Positions 10,880 to 24,400 of a stretch of DNA of 64,000 nt are shown one piece after another (the first letter of the stretch is position 1; every line of letters starts with the position of its first letter). The notes under the pieces were generated by a model. It did not search any database. It had not been told where the DNA came from and saw only the letters and a list, made by a program, of their open reading frames with translations. The stretch lies in the NCBI GenBank assembly GCA_950022655.1, contig OX465588.1, positions 23,794,527 through 23,858,526 of the forward strand, given 5' to 3'. This stretch comes from Alentia gelatinosa. Its lineage: Eukaryota > Annelida > Polychaeta > Phyllodocida > Polynoidae. The position numbers were made by a program, and so were the translations under genes.

Positions 10880-13030
10880 CCGAATTCAATATATCAGCCT
10901 GGACATTAGATCTATATGTAGATGATCCTTAGAGTGTGGGAGATAACCACATATAGCCTTGTAATGATCAAACTCCATTAGAATCCTTAGGCGAGTCCAT
11001 AGTATAAGCAATGGCGAAATAAGCCAATATAGTCACTGCCCGAATCGAATTTTCAAAAATCAATATCTAAGTCCCAACTTCTCCGAAATGGTCGAGATAT
11101 ATATCAAATGAAAGCTGAGAGTATCTAATTTATGAATATTGATGTCTCCAATCATATATTTCAAGTTAAATCATGAAAATAAATGATTTTCTAAATCATG
11201 TCTTGCCCAGCGCCTAACTCCCCTACCGCACCCATAGTAAAGGCTCAGCTTAGATGACCATTACTTTTAATTCAATTCTAAATCATCCGCTGGTTCAAAA
11301 TGATTCATATTTCATATAAACAAACCTCAGACAGTGTAGTTTACCCTGATATAAGTCCCCGTTCATAGATTCAAGGTTAAAAGCCTCAAAGAAATCATTT
11401 TGAAAGAGATGTCTTAGAACCCAGCTATGGCGAAATAAGCCAATTTATTGACAGAGTACTTTTAATCTTCTAAATTCGATAATTAAATCCCACATTGTCC
11501 GAAATACACAAAATATATATCAGGAGAAAGCTAAGGACCCGTAGTTCACGTATATTAATATCTCCAGTAATAGAATTAAAGTTAAATCCTCGTAATAAAA
11601 GATTTTTAAATCGTATCTCGACCAGCGCCTGAATCCCCTACCAAGCCTATAGTAAAGCTTTTAATCTTCTAAATTCGATAACTAAATCCCACATTCTCCG
11701 AAATACACAAAATATATATCAGAAGAAAGCTGAGAATCTGTAGTTTACGAATATTAATGTCTCCAGTAATAGATTCCAAATTAAATCCTTATAATAAATG
11801 AATTTCTGAATCGTGTCTGGCCCAGATCCACACTCCCATACTGAACCTATAGTAAAGTATAGAGAGTGCGTATGGCGCACCTTAATATTTCGATTACTTG
11901 GTCTCGAATCGACCAAAATGGACAATATTATATCATCATGAAACTGAGAGTGTGTAGTTCACGTCAGAATATATGAAAATTCATTTATCTAAGATTTAAA
12001 CCCCGAAAGAGATGATTTAGTTAGCCAAACCACAAAACTGCGTAATGCCGACTTTCTCTGTTTGATTATTAATTCTAACCTGGACTAATCTCGACAATAT
12101 TTACATAGGATTGTAGCTTAGAGTGTGTAGATGATCAATATATAAACAGAATTACATTAATTCCAATGATAAACTCTGGGTGAGATGATTTATGATTCAA
12201 TCCGTGCCCACTCGGCAGCCCCCTCCACACAGTAAGCTATGGACAGACGGTCTGATATAGTCTGCGCGTTGACCAAACAATATAATCAATTTCTAATTCG
12301 CCAGTGGCCAGATAACCAAAAAATACATACTGGAACAAACCTTGAAGTCTATAGAATGTGAAAATACACTTCCCTGTGGTTAATTATATTGTTTAAACCC
12401 TATCTGAGCTGATTTTGTGATCATCGTATGAAATTCGACTGAACCAGCAAGCCGACTGCGTAATACCCAAGTTTAAATTTGAAATATTAAATCTGAACTC
12501 GTCAAACCTGGACATTATTTACATAGAAAGGTAGCTTAGAGTGTGTAGAATAACAATATACGTATGATTAATGATGAATCTAAAGTTTAAACCCGGTGCG
12601 AGCTGATTTCTAATGACAGCTCGACCACCCAGACTACACAGTATGAGCAATGGCCGATCGAGCTAGGCCAGAATTCAACGTGCGTAACTCGCATCTTAAT
12701 ATTCTAATATCTTGGTCTCTTCTCGTCTAACTATGATAAAATACATACTGGAATAAACCTTGAAGTCTATAGAATGTGAAAATACACTTCCCTGTGGTTA
12801 ATTATATTGTTTAAACCCTATCTGAGCTGATTTTGTGATCATCGTATGAAATTCGACTGAACCAGCAAGCCGACTGCGTAATACCCAAGTTTAAATTTGA
12901 AATATTAAATCTGAACTCGTCAAACCTGGACATTATTTACATAGAACAGTAGCTTAGAGTGTGTAGAATAACAATATACGTATGATTTATCATGAATCTA
13001 AAGTTTAAACCCGGTGCGAGCTGATTTCGT
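10880..13030 (+). repeat. Diverged satellite-like array inside the transposon
   Basis: Diverged copies of a unit of roughly 200-400 bp; conserved blocks starting TCCGAAATACACAAAATATA are at 11499 and 11697, with an older copy at about 11084. A near-identical 292-bp duplication, 12319-12610 and 12737-13028, has a 418-bp period. No coding capacity. It makes up most of the extra length of the piggyBac element. Confidence 0.75.
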
Positions 13031-14100
13031 ATTATAACTTGACAACCCTACTGTTCGAGCAGTGACACGGATTCCCATAGACTCAACCTTATAATCTAGA
13101 CAGGACTCTATAGAGGCTTTGCCGATATTAGTTACAAAGCGCTAGGTTAATTCCACCGTGTCAAGTCTGACACCTTCATATAGCTGCTGATCAGATGAAC
13201 ATAATGCTGGTCTCAGTTTACACTGTTGACGCCATAGGATGATATAAATGGCAATTCTGTGGGTTGTCGCATCGACTTGTAGCAGACAGCTTAGCAGACA
13301 TGGCGCTGTCACTGGACTTGACACCTATACTCCCAGGCTGAAAGATCCGAAGTTATCACCGTATTAACCACACTTTCGATGGTTTTTCCGCCATAATATT
13401 TATATCCTTTTGTAGGCACAAGCCTTATAATGAACGTGCTGGGTTCCATTTCTGTTGTTAATCCGCTATTTGACGAGGAGAAATGATTTTACACAGCGTC
13501 CATTGCGTAGAGGAATCTGCTTAGCCATCCATGTTTACACTGACACTCCCGCCCCCACCAACGGTTTTGCTATGTGCGCGAGTTCAAACTTTCAATATTG
13601 CTAAGATCACCTTAGGAGTCGTTTTATTTCATAATACTTTAGAATCGTGTAGGTAGGGTTCATATTTGAATATCAATGGGGGTTTTATCGACTTTAACGA
13701 CTATATATATTGATGCGAACAAATCTGCTACAGTAGTATGTACGGGCTGGGATAGGCGGACGCCATGAACGGTTATTTTTTTCAGCGGTGCTTATTTTGG
13801 GCCAACTTTGGTTCACGATTACATATATTCAACAGTTGATTTTATTAACAAAATACATATACACACAAAGCTACAGATCTTCTGCTTATCGTAATGGTCA
13901 TTGTTTATTCTTAAATCATCAATTTGCGGAGAAAATGGCGAATTTCTACCACTACCACCTTCAAAATACAGACGCCCGACGGCTAACGGCAAAACACGCC
14001 TGCCGTTCACGCGTTCACTATGTAACGTCTTCCTGCTTTTAGTATAGGGAAACGCCGCTGGTGGTGCTGCCGCTGCTTTCCCGCCCCGGTGAGGCGTGCG
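13031..14100. other. Right-end region of the transposon, non-coding
   Basis: About 1 kb between the satellite-like array and the right terminal repeat. Only short frames, no recognisable product. The last 60 bp are GC-rich, with GCTG-type direct repeats, and probably belong to the subterminal recognition sequence. Confidence 0.5.
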
Positions 14101-14116
14101 GCCGTTAAAGGGTTAA
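14101..14116 (-). repeat. piggyBac right terminal inverted repeat and TTAA
   Basis: GCCGTTAAAGGG followed by TTAA, the exact complement of the left end with its TTAA. Confidence 0.85.
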
Positions 14117-16814
14117 GCCTATGAAGAAAAATACCGGGGTGAGATCAACTGTTTTTCTCGCCCGTCCTGGATGAGAAGAAGATGAGATCGACAACATATA
14201 CAACCCACAGCCACCACCCTCAGAGACATCCCTTTCCTCACCCCCTCCTTTTAAGGATGAAGTTATTCACACGTTACTGGTATCTATAAACTAATAAGAC
14301 CCGCATTATGGGTAAATTTCAGCGTAAATTTCCATATAGACATACTCGTTGACTCATCTGCCACTAATATCGCGATACCCATACAAAACAAGCATATATT
14401 TATAAACTAAGTTTTTCTTGATGATTTACCTTTTCCACTTCTGAAGGAGTCTCACTGTCAGAGGAAGGAAATTCAAGTCATGGTTATGCGAATGATAATG
14501 ATAAAAACACAGCCGGTGCTTTATTGTGCAGTATGGCAGAGGGACATGTTTGTGAACTATCCAGGCAGACCGGTCCTCACGCCATCTCTTCATGGCACAA
14601 CGGAAGCGGGCGCTACCGCCAGTTCCAGGAATATTAAAGTATCACCCACACGACCCACGAACTCATCACTGGGTTATATTTACACGTGACATACCTGTGT
14701 CCTTCCTACCACCATACATTTATTATGAGCTGATGTGCTAAAAACAGGTTGAGATAAGATCAGGTGAACTCTATTCTACATACAGCTCTTAGAAATCTTC
14801 CCATCTCTTAAAGACATTGTAGAAACAAAAATGTATCTATGCCTAATACATATCGTAAAGAAGCGAAAACAAACATTTGATTTGGAGTAGAGATGTTGAC
14901 AAACACTGGCAGTTGTGCTTTTTGTCGATCCCCCATCCCCTCCTCGGAATAGATCTAATTAATGTATAAAAAAAAAAGACGACCATGTATCGCATGCTAT
15001 TTAGGTTAACTAGAGTCACCTAGATCCAACTCCTGGCACAATACTAACAAGTATGATAAATGATGTTTTCATTTTACACCTTGATGACGGTACATATACT
15101 AGTTGAAATAGGCGTTCAGCCTATATTATTAAAGCGCTAAAAAAAGTGAAGAGGATACACCCATTAATAGAATACACCATGAGTCACAGAATCGGTAGAA
15201 TAAATTGCACCTTTCGTCTCATCATAATATAAGATCCATGTTACTACCTGTCACTACTAGTCCCCCTTCCTTCACTCCCTACATCCTCACCCGAGCAGAC
15301 CATGTAATACAAACACCGAAATACAAATAGGAGGAGGGCTGGGGTGGTGTGGTAGTATATAAAGTAACATGTGTAGGGAGGTGTTTCACTATATAGCAAT
15401 GCCTCAACAAATGTGGATTGTTGTTTTCTCTAAGTGAGGCCGCAACCTTAATAATCATAAATACGGAAAACGCTTTCAGAACATTCATTTTAATCTCGTG
15501 TGTACCACAGTAATCTTTCCACAGTTCATTTATTTTCCCTTTAAACAGCCTTCTATATTGGCATTTCAAGTACACTGCATTCTGAAGAAGTAAAACCTAC
15601 TCCTGGTGGCTCAACAACAAAGAAGCATACACCACCAATTTATCTTTGTCGGGATATATTTGGTCCGCACTTGCCTCTATTTCAGAATTGTTGTGTGCTA
15701 CAAGGTTGGTGTATCAAAGTGTACTCAGAGAATCACAGTGATCAATTCTACATACCAGGAACGACAGAAAAGAAGCACCTCATAAATTAGTGACAGACAT
15801 ATCCTAAGTTATTAGTCGGCAGGCCATACATCTGTGTCTCCCATTTCCAGTAGGTCCGAGAGGCTCTCTGCAGGGGACTAACTATCTCCGACTTCTAACC
15901 TTACTTGATGTGGGCGTATTATACACAACGGATAATTAAAGACATTTGAAGCCATAACTCACACCAGTAACAATTCTTAGGTTACCCTAAGAATCCTCAT
16001 TTTTTTCTATTTTTGTTGTTCTTGTCGGGCTTAAAAAGAGAGAAATAGAAAACATGGCCAGGCTTTGTTATTCAGCACATCATTTATCTCAGTTCTAGCA
16101 ATCTGCTTCCCTTCTGAAGGTATGTATCCTGCCTGTCGCACCTTTTTTTGTTGTATTGTATTGCGGGTGGTTTCTTAAGCTAGACAGACCGTTATATATG
16201 AGATTCGAAAAATACTGCTGTCCTCAAGGAGATTAGGAGAACCATAAGGTATTTAATGAGATAAAATGTCAGACTTCTCCTTTTCGAGTGCATATTTCGA
16301 TTCACATAAATACTCGTACGATTGAGACAGAATTTAAAAAAAGTAAAAGCTGTACCATAAGTTAAACGTAAAAAGTAGTCCGTTTTATTACTATGAACTA
16401 CTTTGTATGAATTGCCCACTGGAACAAAAAATTCGTTGGTGAAACTTTTAAGGCCTTAACACAATAATTAAGACAGGCAAGTTAATTCAGACACCAAATA
16501 TACAAACATGGTATTGATCTATAAATAGAGTTGACGACTCGATAAAGTATGCACCGGTTCTCTGATGCAGTACGTTTACGAGGACGTTCATTTATTCAAG
16601 GAATGTCAAATGTAATGTTATGATGGGGACGGAGGATAAGAGAAACAGGTTTTTGATAATGACACAGAAACACGTATATGCACCGACTAATTGAATTAAA
16701 TTATAAAAGCATCTGTCACGCAAATCCAACATCAGACAGCCGAATACATCGCAGAAGTAAATTTGTATTCTCTTTTAATTGTGTAAGATGTTTATAATAT
16801 ATAATATAGGTTTT

Positions 16815-16952
16815 GATTTTATCCTACCCTATCTCCTCGATTTTGGAATATTACGTGATAACAATGCTGTACGGCACTAGTGGCATATAAAACTCCGTAT
16901 GCCAGTCAGCATATGTTAAGCCTATGGGATTTTATATTAGGGGCAGGATAAT
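16815..16952. mobile_element. MITE-like element, TTTATCCTACCC family
   Basis: Starts ATTTTATCCTACCCTATCTC and ends GGGGCAGGATAAT, an imperfect inverted repeat. Near the right end it carries GTTAAGCCTATGGGA, a motif shared with the copies at 20311-20440 and 51643-51789. Non-coding. Confidence 0.55.
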
Positions 16953-18311
16953 ATTCAATATCAAAGCCTTAATTGTGTATACAGTGGCGACATCACTTTG
17001 ACATTACTTGCTCATTCGCATAATTGTGCTAACGAAAACTCTTTATACAGTCACTTATAAAGGCTCAATCTATTTATTTATATTTACGATACTCACACAA
17101 ACTTGATAAGACAAAATATAGATTAGAGTATCAAAATAAATCCTAATCATCTATATGAATATTTTTGGTTAGAAATGTACGTTATATCTTTTTCAGAGTG
17201 TCAAAAATGCAACATTATAATTAGCTCTAAAGTACAATAACAAACAACTAATCTAAAACTGCTGGTGTCTATTGGTATTGTAAAATTGTCTCCAGAAATA
17301 TTTCTTTATTTTTGTTTTTCATTGAATGAAACCGTCTCTAGTGACAATCTTCTTAAATAGCAACATCATACCATACGCTTTCAGTTCCAAGCTGTTCTGA
17401 TTTAATATATTTTTGTTTTACAAAATCTGGAAATCAAGTTAACAAAAGGACAGGCCATTGTCTTTGCACTCCTTAAATCTGGACAAAAGAGGGGTTTATT
17501 TGGTAGTTTAGGTGCAGTTACCTAAAATCAGGCCAACTATGTAGTTGCGCCACAGTAAAACATTTAACATTATGTTCGTTCTTGCTGACCTGCTTCTTCG
17601 TATGCATGTCAAGTCACCCTGATCCAACATGAATTAGTCAACCACCTAAAGGGGTCATATAGGCGGTAGCTCAGGCCACCTAAAATCAATATCTCCTCGA
17701 AATGTAGTTAGTATTTATTCTTTTGATTTAAATATAAATATTTCTAGTTACAATGCCGCTCACGTTTTATGTGTTTTAAAGACTAACCCTGATATATTTG
17801 ATTTGTTGAAATCAAAGTAGGTTTCCTTGAAATACGATTTTTGTAAGTATAATGGCAAAACAAGTATATAAGTCCCGGAGTCTATGTTCGCAACAGCAGA
17901 TTACTTTTCAGCAATTGGAAGAATTCATCCAATATCACAGCGAACCACTCTCAAAGTAAGTTGCCGTTCAGGACATCTGAGATTAATGCTTATGGTTAGA
18001 GCAGGTACATTTTTTAACCATTTTATTAGGGAATTGTATACACACATGTATATCATTATATCATAAGGTAGTACTGGTGTATTTGTTTCAATAGCATGTT
18101 TGTAGCAATATATCCGGTGGTATTACTTCAGGTACTGCATTTGATGTCAAAACTCATTTGATTATCATACTAGAGACATAATATTGTATTTTTGTGCTAG
18201 AGTGCTGCAGATGATATGTCTTACGTATGCCACATTCTATAGGCTTAAAGCTCACTACAGGTAGATGAAATATCATATTTGAGACTATATCATATGTACA
18301 ACTTTTTTCCC

Positions 18312-18319
18312 TATAAATA
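18312..18319 (+). promoter_or_regulatory. TATA-like box upstream of the PLAT-EGF gene
   Basis: TATAAATA 67 bp before the ATG at 18379 could set a start near 18340. However, TATTTCCAG at 18359-18367 looks like a splice acceptor just before the ATG, so the real promoter may lie upstream of a non-coding exon. The two readings cannot be separated here. Confidence 0.3.
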
Positions 18320-18378
18320 CACATGATGTGGGGTTATCCATAGTAACCTTTTGTGATATATTTCCAGACTAAACCATC

Positions 18379-18451
18379 ATGTCCCCTTTTCAATATCTCC
18401 TGCTGGTTGGCACACTAATTAATGTCATCTCAGGACAAACCAATGGAGCAG
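18379..18451 (+). CDS. PLAT-EGF gene exon 1, signal peptide
   Basis: Codes [19 protein letters not shown], a typical signal peptide, plus QTNGA. Phase 1 donor GCAG then GTATAA. TTTCCAG just upstream (ending 18367) suggests a 5' untranslated intron, so the exon may begin at 18368. Confidence 0.8.
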
Positions 18452-21400
18452 GTATAAACAAAAGCATCTCTTTTCTCCGTTTGCACAACAGTATAAGGCA
18501 TGTGAACTTCCGTATCTATACATGTATGATTATAAAGGAAGAATACATTTCTAAGCTTAGTAACAGTTGATAGTTCATTTTATGACATTTTAGTGGCAGA
18601 CGGATGTCTAAAAAGGCATGATTTAATACATACCAGAATATTTGTTTTGCAGTGATTCTATTGTAATCACTAAATTTTTGATAAAATATAACATAATTAA
18701 TTTAGGCTGTCTTGACTAAACATGAATGTCACGTAAGGCCTACTCCTTTAATATGTAAAATTTGTCCGCAGTAGTTCTTGAACTGCAAACCCTGAATCAG
18801 CTTCCTACGTTGAGGTAAGGGTCATTGTCGATGTGAAAATGGTTGATTCAGATACTATAGAGGAAACCTATGAAAGTTTAGGGTCTGAGCTCGTATCACA
18901 CCGAGCTTGAATCGTATAGTAATTCACAAGTACCAGTTCTCAATGTTAAGTCTATGGAGAAAAACTACCAGGAGTGAGATAAAGTGTCGTATACTGATAG
19001 TCCTTTCACTTTCTCCAGTATACACGTTGACCGTCTTCACCAGTAATGCCATGTACGCTGGAAGTGACGCAAACCCCTATGTTAAATTAGAAGGCACCCT
19101 GGGAAATTCCGGAGTTCTGTTTTTAAACGGCGCCGGTCGGAACCTCATGGAGGGCGGACAGTGAGTTGCCTCCTTTCTATTGCTTCCTCAATTATAGAAA
19201 CCACAATGCGAATTCTCATTATGGTAAAACGGTAAAGTGAGGATCGGACATGCCTGTGGAAAGAATAATGCCGGGGTGTTTTTATCAGAAAGCAAAGTGC
19301 AAAAACAGCTATAAGCTATGCCAATATAGATGATATATCTTTATAACGATGTTAATTATACGTTGGGCGTTTTTATTGAACTTTTATAATAATGCTCCCT
19401 GCTGGGATTGAATTTGCACACCTTAAACGTTAAGCAAGTGTCCCAGAAACGATATTGTGATCTTCATTGAGCTGTTGGAGGAAAGCTTTTAAGTTTCTAA
19501 TATCAAGCTTGGCTCATATCCTGATTTGATCATATCAATAGAATAAAGACATACAACTTTCCTCTCTTAACGCATTTTGACAAACAATACCTAACATCAC
19601 CCAAACCCGTTTCTAAGATAAACTACGAGTTGTATATCATATGATTTTACAGAGCGGATATATTTACTATGGACACGGACTATGGCTCTATCTACCGGGT
19701 CAGTATAGGTCACGACAATTCTGGCCTCGCGGCGTCTTGGAAAATGCAAAAGGTGAGTCATATTGGTTCAACATGGGTTGACACAAGGGCCAGTCAGAAA
19801 AAATACCATCATCATATTCCGTCAAAATTAAACCCGTAATACCGCTGTTGCATTCAATACGTTTTGCCTATGAACTATAGGTTCCTGGACTCACATCTAC
19901 AGATCTGCATTTCCTGGTTGTCATCACCTCACATTTATCGCACTATGCTATGACACTACCTCTTTCTATGTGGGAATAAAAGCCAGTCTCTTACATCCTT
20001 CAACGACAAAGCCATAGGCCCTCTACGTATAGAATATGATGCATATGTATGCTTTATGCTGTAAACACAGTCCTAGTCACCTCCATGATGATTGATTGAT
20101 ATTGATTATCGAATAATGATTTACTGGGAGGCATTTATATATAACCCTGATGATATTATCATGAAACATCACAAAATTTCATATGATTGTTTAAATATGG
20201 CATGAGTTGTCTTCGCGGAAGGATTTCACGAAGCGGAACTGAGTAATATCTGTAGCAGAAGACAACGAATGCCATGTAAACAATTATATGAAATTGAGTG
20301 ATGTTTAGATTTTATCCTACCCTGTCATATGTTTTTAACTTCATATGTCACCAGTGGCAAATAAATATTTAATGGCATAACCGTGGCATACATGCCCACC
20401 ATGTTAAGTCTATGGAGATTTATATGGGGGGTAGGATAAAGACCAAGACACCTATCTCCACATATATAATATGAGTAGGTCTCCATAATTCATTCTGTAT
20501 AAACAGACACAAATGCAATACCATTACGTAATGCATCCTCCCTTCCTGCCTCAGTATCCTCCTGATTGCTTTATAAGTATGGATCTCTAGTCCACTGGCC
20601 TTAGTGACTGTGCCACTCCATTTTTGCTGGGACACAGGCACCTGGATCCGTCAGAGGAAGGAGACGTGTTTTATCCTGATTTATTTCCTTAGGTTAATGA
20701 CCGTTCACAATTACAACTTGAGAAGCTATAGCCCCTATGTGAAACTAGCGTAGATAGGGTAGAATCTATTGAAAATTGGGAGTCGTAGACAGTATATATT
20801 GCAAGTAATCACAGGGAAGTTATTGCTACATCTCGGATATAATCTTCCACCTTCTCATTATCTACATATATCCTACATCTCCCTAGTCAACATTGCCTTG
20901 ACACATTATCCTATGTTCCACGGAATACATCTATTCTATGCCACTGCGCGTACAATACCCTCCATTTGAACAATTTTACCTCCTCACTAGATTAAGAGTA
21001 GGATGTCATGTCTCAGGAGGACACACTTTACACAAAAGTCCACATGTTTATCTTTTTATATCTAGCAGGAACTAGTCATAGTTAGACAAAGGTCGACTTT
21101 TTGTTCTGACTCTGATACAAGGAAGCACGCACCGCACCATTGTGCACAGGTGCGGTTTGTTAACGTGACAGGGAAGCAACCCATGTGGAAATGGTGACTG
21201 TTAAAGCGAGCGAGAATTTGAGAATCCTGACTTCCATGATTCACACCAAGAGTGATGTAAACAAACCTTTATTTCTAATTTATAATCAGAATGAGACGGA
21301 CGGTGCATCAATATTACTATGGCATATCCATTTGGATTTTGTTAAATTAAATCAAACAAAGAATTCAAATCAATGGCATGACATCAATCCTGGCTTATGT

Positions 21401-24400
21401 GTTTTTGGGTGTACCGCAAGCGTCATTTCTTGGTCCTGATATACACCACAACACCCACCTCCACATATATGATATGAGTATAGGTCTACATGATTTATTC
21501 TGTACTATACTGGTACAAATTCAATAATAGCTTCCTACCTCAATGTCCTCCTGATTGTTTTATAAGTATAGCTTTCTAGTCCACTGGCCTTAGTGACTTT
21601 GCCACTCCATATTTTCACATCTAGCCTGGCTGATGTGTTTTTGGTGTACCGCAGTGATCGATTCTTTAATAGCATTAATAAATACCTATATCCCTTCAAG
21701 ACGAGGTCAATATTTTACTATGGATTAAAGGGTTTGTATGGTTCATTGTATTTAGTTTGGAGATTTTGATTTTGAAGATCTCCCTTGTTTCAGGTGGTTA
21801 TCAAGGACCATATACGGGATGACACTCTGGTTCTGTACTGTGACTGCTGGATCCCTAACGATGTCCAGGAGGCCACCAAATACTTCCCAGGTGAGAGTAA
21901 GCTGCTATTCAAAATACTGAAATGCATAAAAGTTAGCAAAAAAGGAGGCGGTAAAGGCATTAATATCGTCATTATATAATATCACTTCCCAAATGTTGTA
22001 TCGATCAAGTTTGTATATCCCACAGCAGTTGGATATACTAATTGACATGAACCAGATATTGATCAATAGACACATTTATCTATTATTGTTAATCCAAGTG
22101 ACCTATAACATATTATGTGACCAGTGTTGTTAACACTGAACAATACATTTCAAGAAGAGCGTAAAATCTGACTGTCTTAAATAGCATGAGCTTATGTCAA
22201 ACAATTGTCCGGTATTAGTTTGCAAAGGCCACCGTAAGGCCCGGCGTCCACCTACTACGATATGGCTCCGATATGGTTTACGATGCACCTCCCGGTAAAA
22301 AAGTGAAATAGCGTCCGAAGGCCACCTAATATCGGGGCAGTTAACCACGTTTCTGCGATTAGGCACCGATAAAAACCACGTACGATGCGTGGTGGCATGT
22401 CTAGACATATGTCTACGATTTTACACCTTCCCGATATGTCTCCGATATTTGCTTTTTGTATCGGTGCCATATCGGTAGATCTAAATTTTGATCCTAGTAG
22501 GTGGACGCCAGGCCTTACATCAAATAGGACGAGACTCATTGTCTAGATAACTACGGATAAGTGGGAGCGTAATGCCCGCTTCTCAAAAACCTTTAATTGA
22601 ATAATTGAAGGCAACATTGTGCGACAACACTCAAAGTTAGAAATTGTCGTCTAATACCAAGAGAAAACGTGGTCACTGAGCCCGATGGCCGTTCAGGGTT
22701 TTTGATCATCAAAAGGCTGAGAATGGTAGCCCTACGGACTCATTCACTATGTTTTCTCATTATTACATACCTGAATAACATGAAAAAAACCCGCTATTTT
22801 ATGTACTTGCGAAGTACACTACGGGCGCACAGTACGTCCAAGCATGCACTACATCTCAGTGCCCCCGAACATTATTTATACTGCACCCCGAGCAGTGGGT
22901 AGTATTCCATACACGCACGGCCATAGGTATATCAAATTATCTTTACATTTGATAACAGAAAACTTTGACGAGTGTTCTTCAAACCCCTGTCAACACGGCT
23001 CCACGTGTGTAGACGACAACCAGAGTTACATGTGCGAGTGCACAGATGGCTGGACTGGTCACATGTGCCAAACTGGTGAGTCACTCTCTTGCGTAATACT
23101 TTCACATGAATGGAAAACACCATAAATATTCCGATTTTTGATTGGGATTGCAAAGTATTCCAACCTTCTCGACAATATCTTTCACAAACAGGGACGGGCT
23201 AGATCCGAATTAAAGATTGTAAGAATCATAAATACCTGTAAAACCTGGTTATAAACAACATTTTATGAGGCATGATGTTATTTTCGGAAGTCTATATCAT
23301 AGAGGACACATGAGTTAAAAAGAACTTGAATATGGGAATCGTTGAATGTTTGTTTAATGTCCAGCCGACTTCCTCCAAGACTGTCTCTAAAGATATGGGA
23401 AACGGATTCAACCCACAACATGCGCGTCATTTTCTATATGAAGCGTGCAAAGTAGCTCTAGAGAGTCGGCATCATATCCGGATTACGTTCTCTTTACCCT
23501 CTTGGTACTAGGGATAAGGTCATCTTTTATTTAAATGATGTATAAGTAAAAGGACTAAACAATAAGAAAAACGCACCCCTCTCATAAGATCTCACACTCT
23601 CTAAGTCGTAATCTGTACAAGGTTCTCACTGCGCTCTATGGGAAAAGAATTCTTAACGAACTAGGCTTAGAGCCTTGAGAATCAACTGACATACAGTATT
23701 CCCGCTAGGTGGCATCATTGAGATTGTAGGAATCTTTGGTTGCATTGATGTACGTCTTTAGCACGGGAGGCAAGTCAGGGGATTCTCAAGGTTCTAAGAC
23801 TAGTTCGTTAAGAATTCTTCTCCATAGAGCGTAGTGAGAGTACAGAATACGAGATCTTATGAGAGGGGTGCACCCACAAAACTAATTTATGTAAGTTTAG
23901 GGGGATTCCAGAAAGAATATGGATAACGTAATTGATATTAATCTGTCACCCAAATTCACACCGGTAATGTAAGTAAGAATAAGGCTCTGAGAGAATCTGT
24001 CGTGGTGCGTTACATTAGACTGGCTATAGTGCCGCTATTGTATCTCACAATAGACACATTGCCTGGAGGCGAAAATATTTTACATGATTTTTTCACGGCT
24101 AAATCTAATCCACGATAGGATATGAACATTTTAGAGAAATGAAAATAGCCAATGCTATGGGAGAAACACCACAAAGCTAAACCCTTTACATTACTTTACA
24201 ATGATAGACATAGATGAGTGTTTGACGTCGCCTTGCCAGCACAGTGGATTATGCAGCAATGCACAGCCTGGTTATCAATGTGCCTGCACACAGGGCTACG
24301 CTGGGGAAAGGTGTGAGTTGGGTGAGTTGCATTTATTTTTGTAATCTAATCTACTAATATGTCAACGAATTGGGATTTCTATACATATGGACCATTATTG

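Larger units (their letters stand above)
5906..14112 (+). mobile_element. Large piggyBac-type transposon, apparently intact
   Basis: The left end is CCCTTTAACGGC (5906-5917) and the right end GCCGTTAAAGGG (14101-14112), perfect 12-bp inverted repeats, each bordered outside by TTAA. Inside are a 34-bp subterminal repeat array, a TATA-like box, a complete two-exon transposase, and about 5 kb of tandem-repeat DNA with no gene. At 8207 bp it is larger than the few kilobases usual for autonomous piggyBac elements. The perfect ends and open transposase suggest a fairly recent insertion. A composite origin, with satellite DNA captured between transposase and right end, is possible. Confidence 0.88.
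14117..18367. other. Intergenic, no supported gene
   Basis: AT-rich DNA with scattered frames under 100 codons and no recognisable domain. It contains one MITE-like element (16815-16952). The far right end, just before 18379, should hold the promoter or 5' leader of the PLAT-EGF gene. Confidence 0.55.

Noticed and set aside
22130..22539. Minus-strand frames of 92 and 94 codons in intron 4
   Set aside because: They fall in a MITE with inverted ends and show no domain; the related copy at 46447-46737 does not preserve them.
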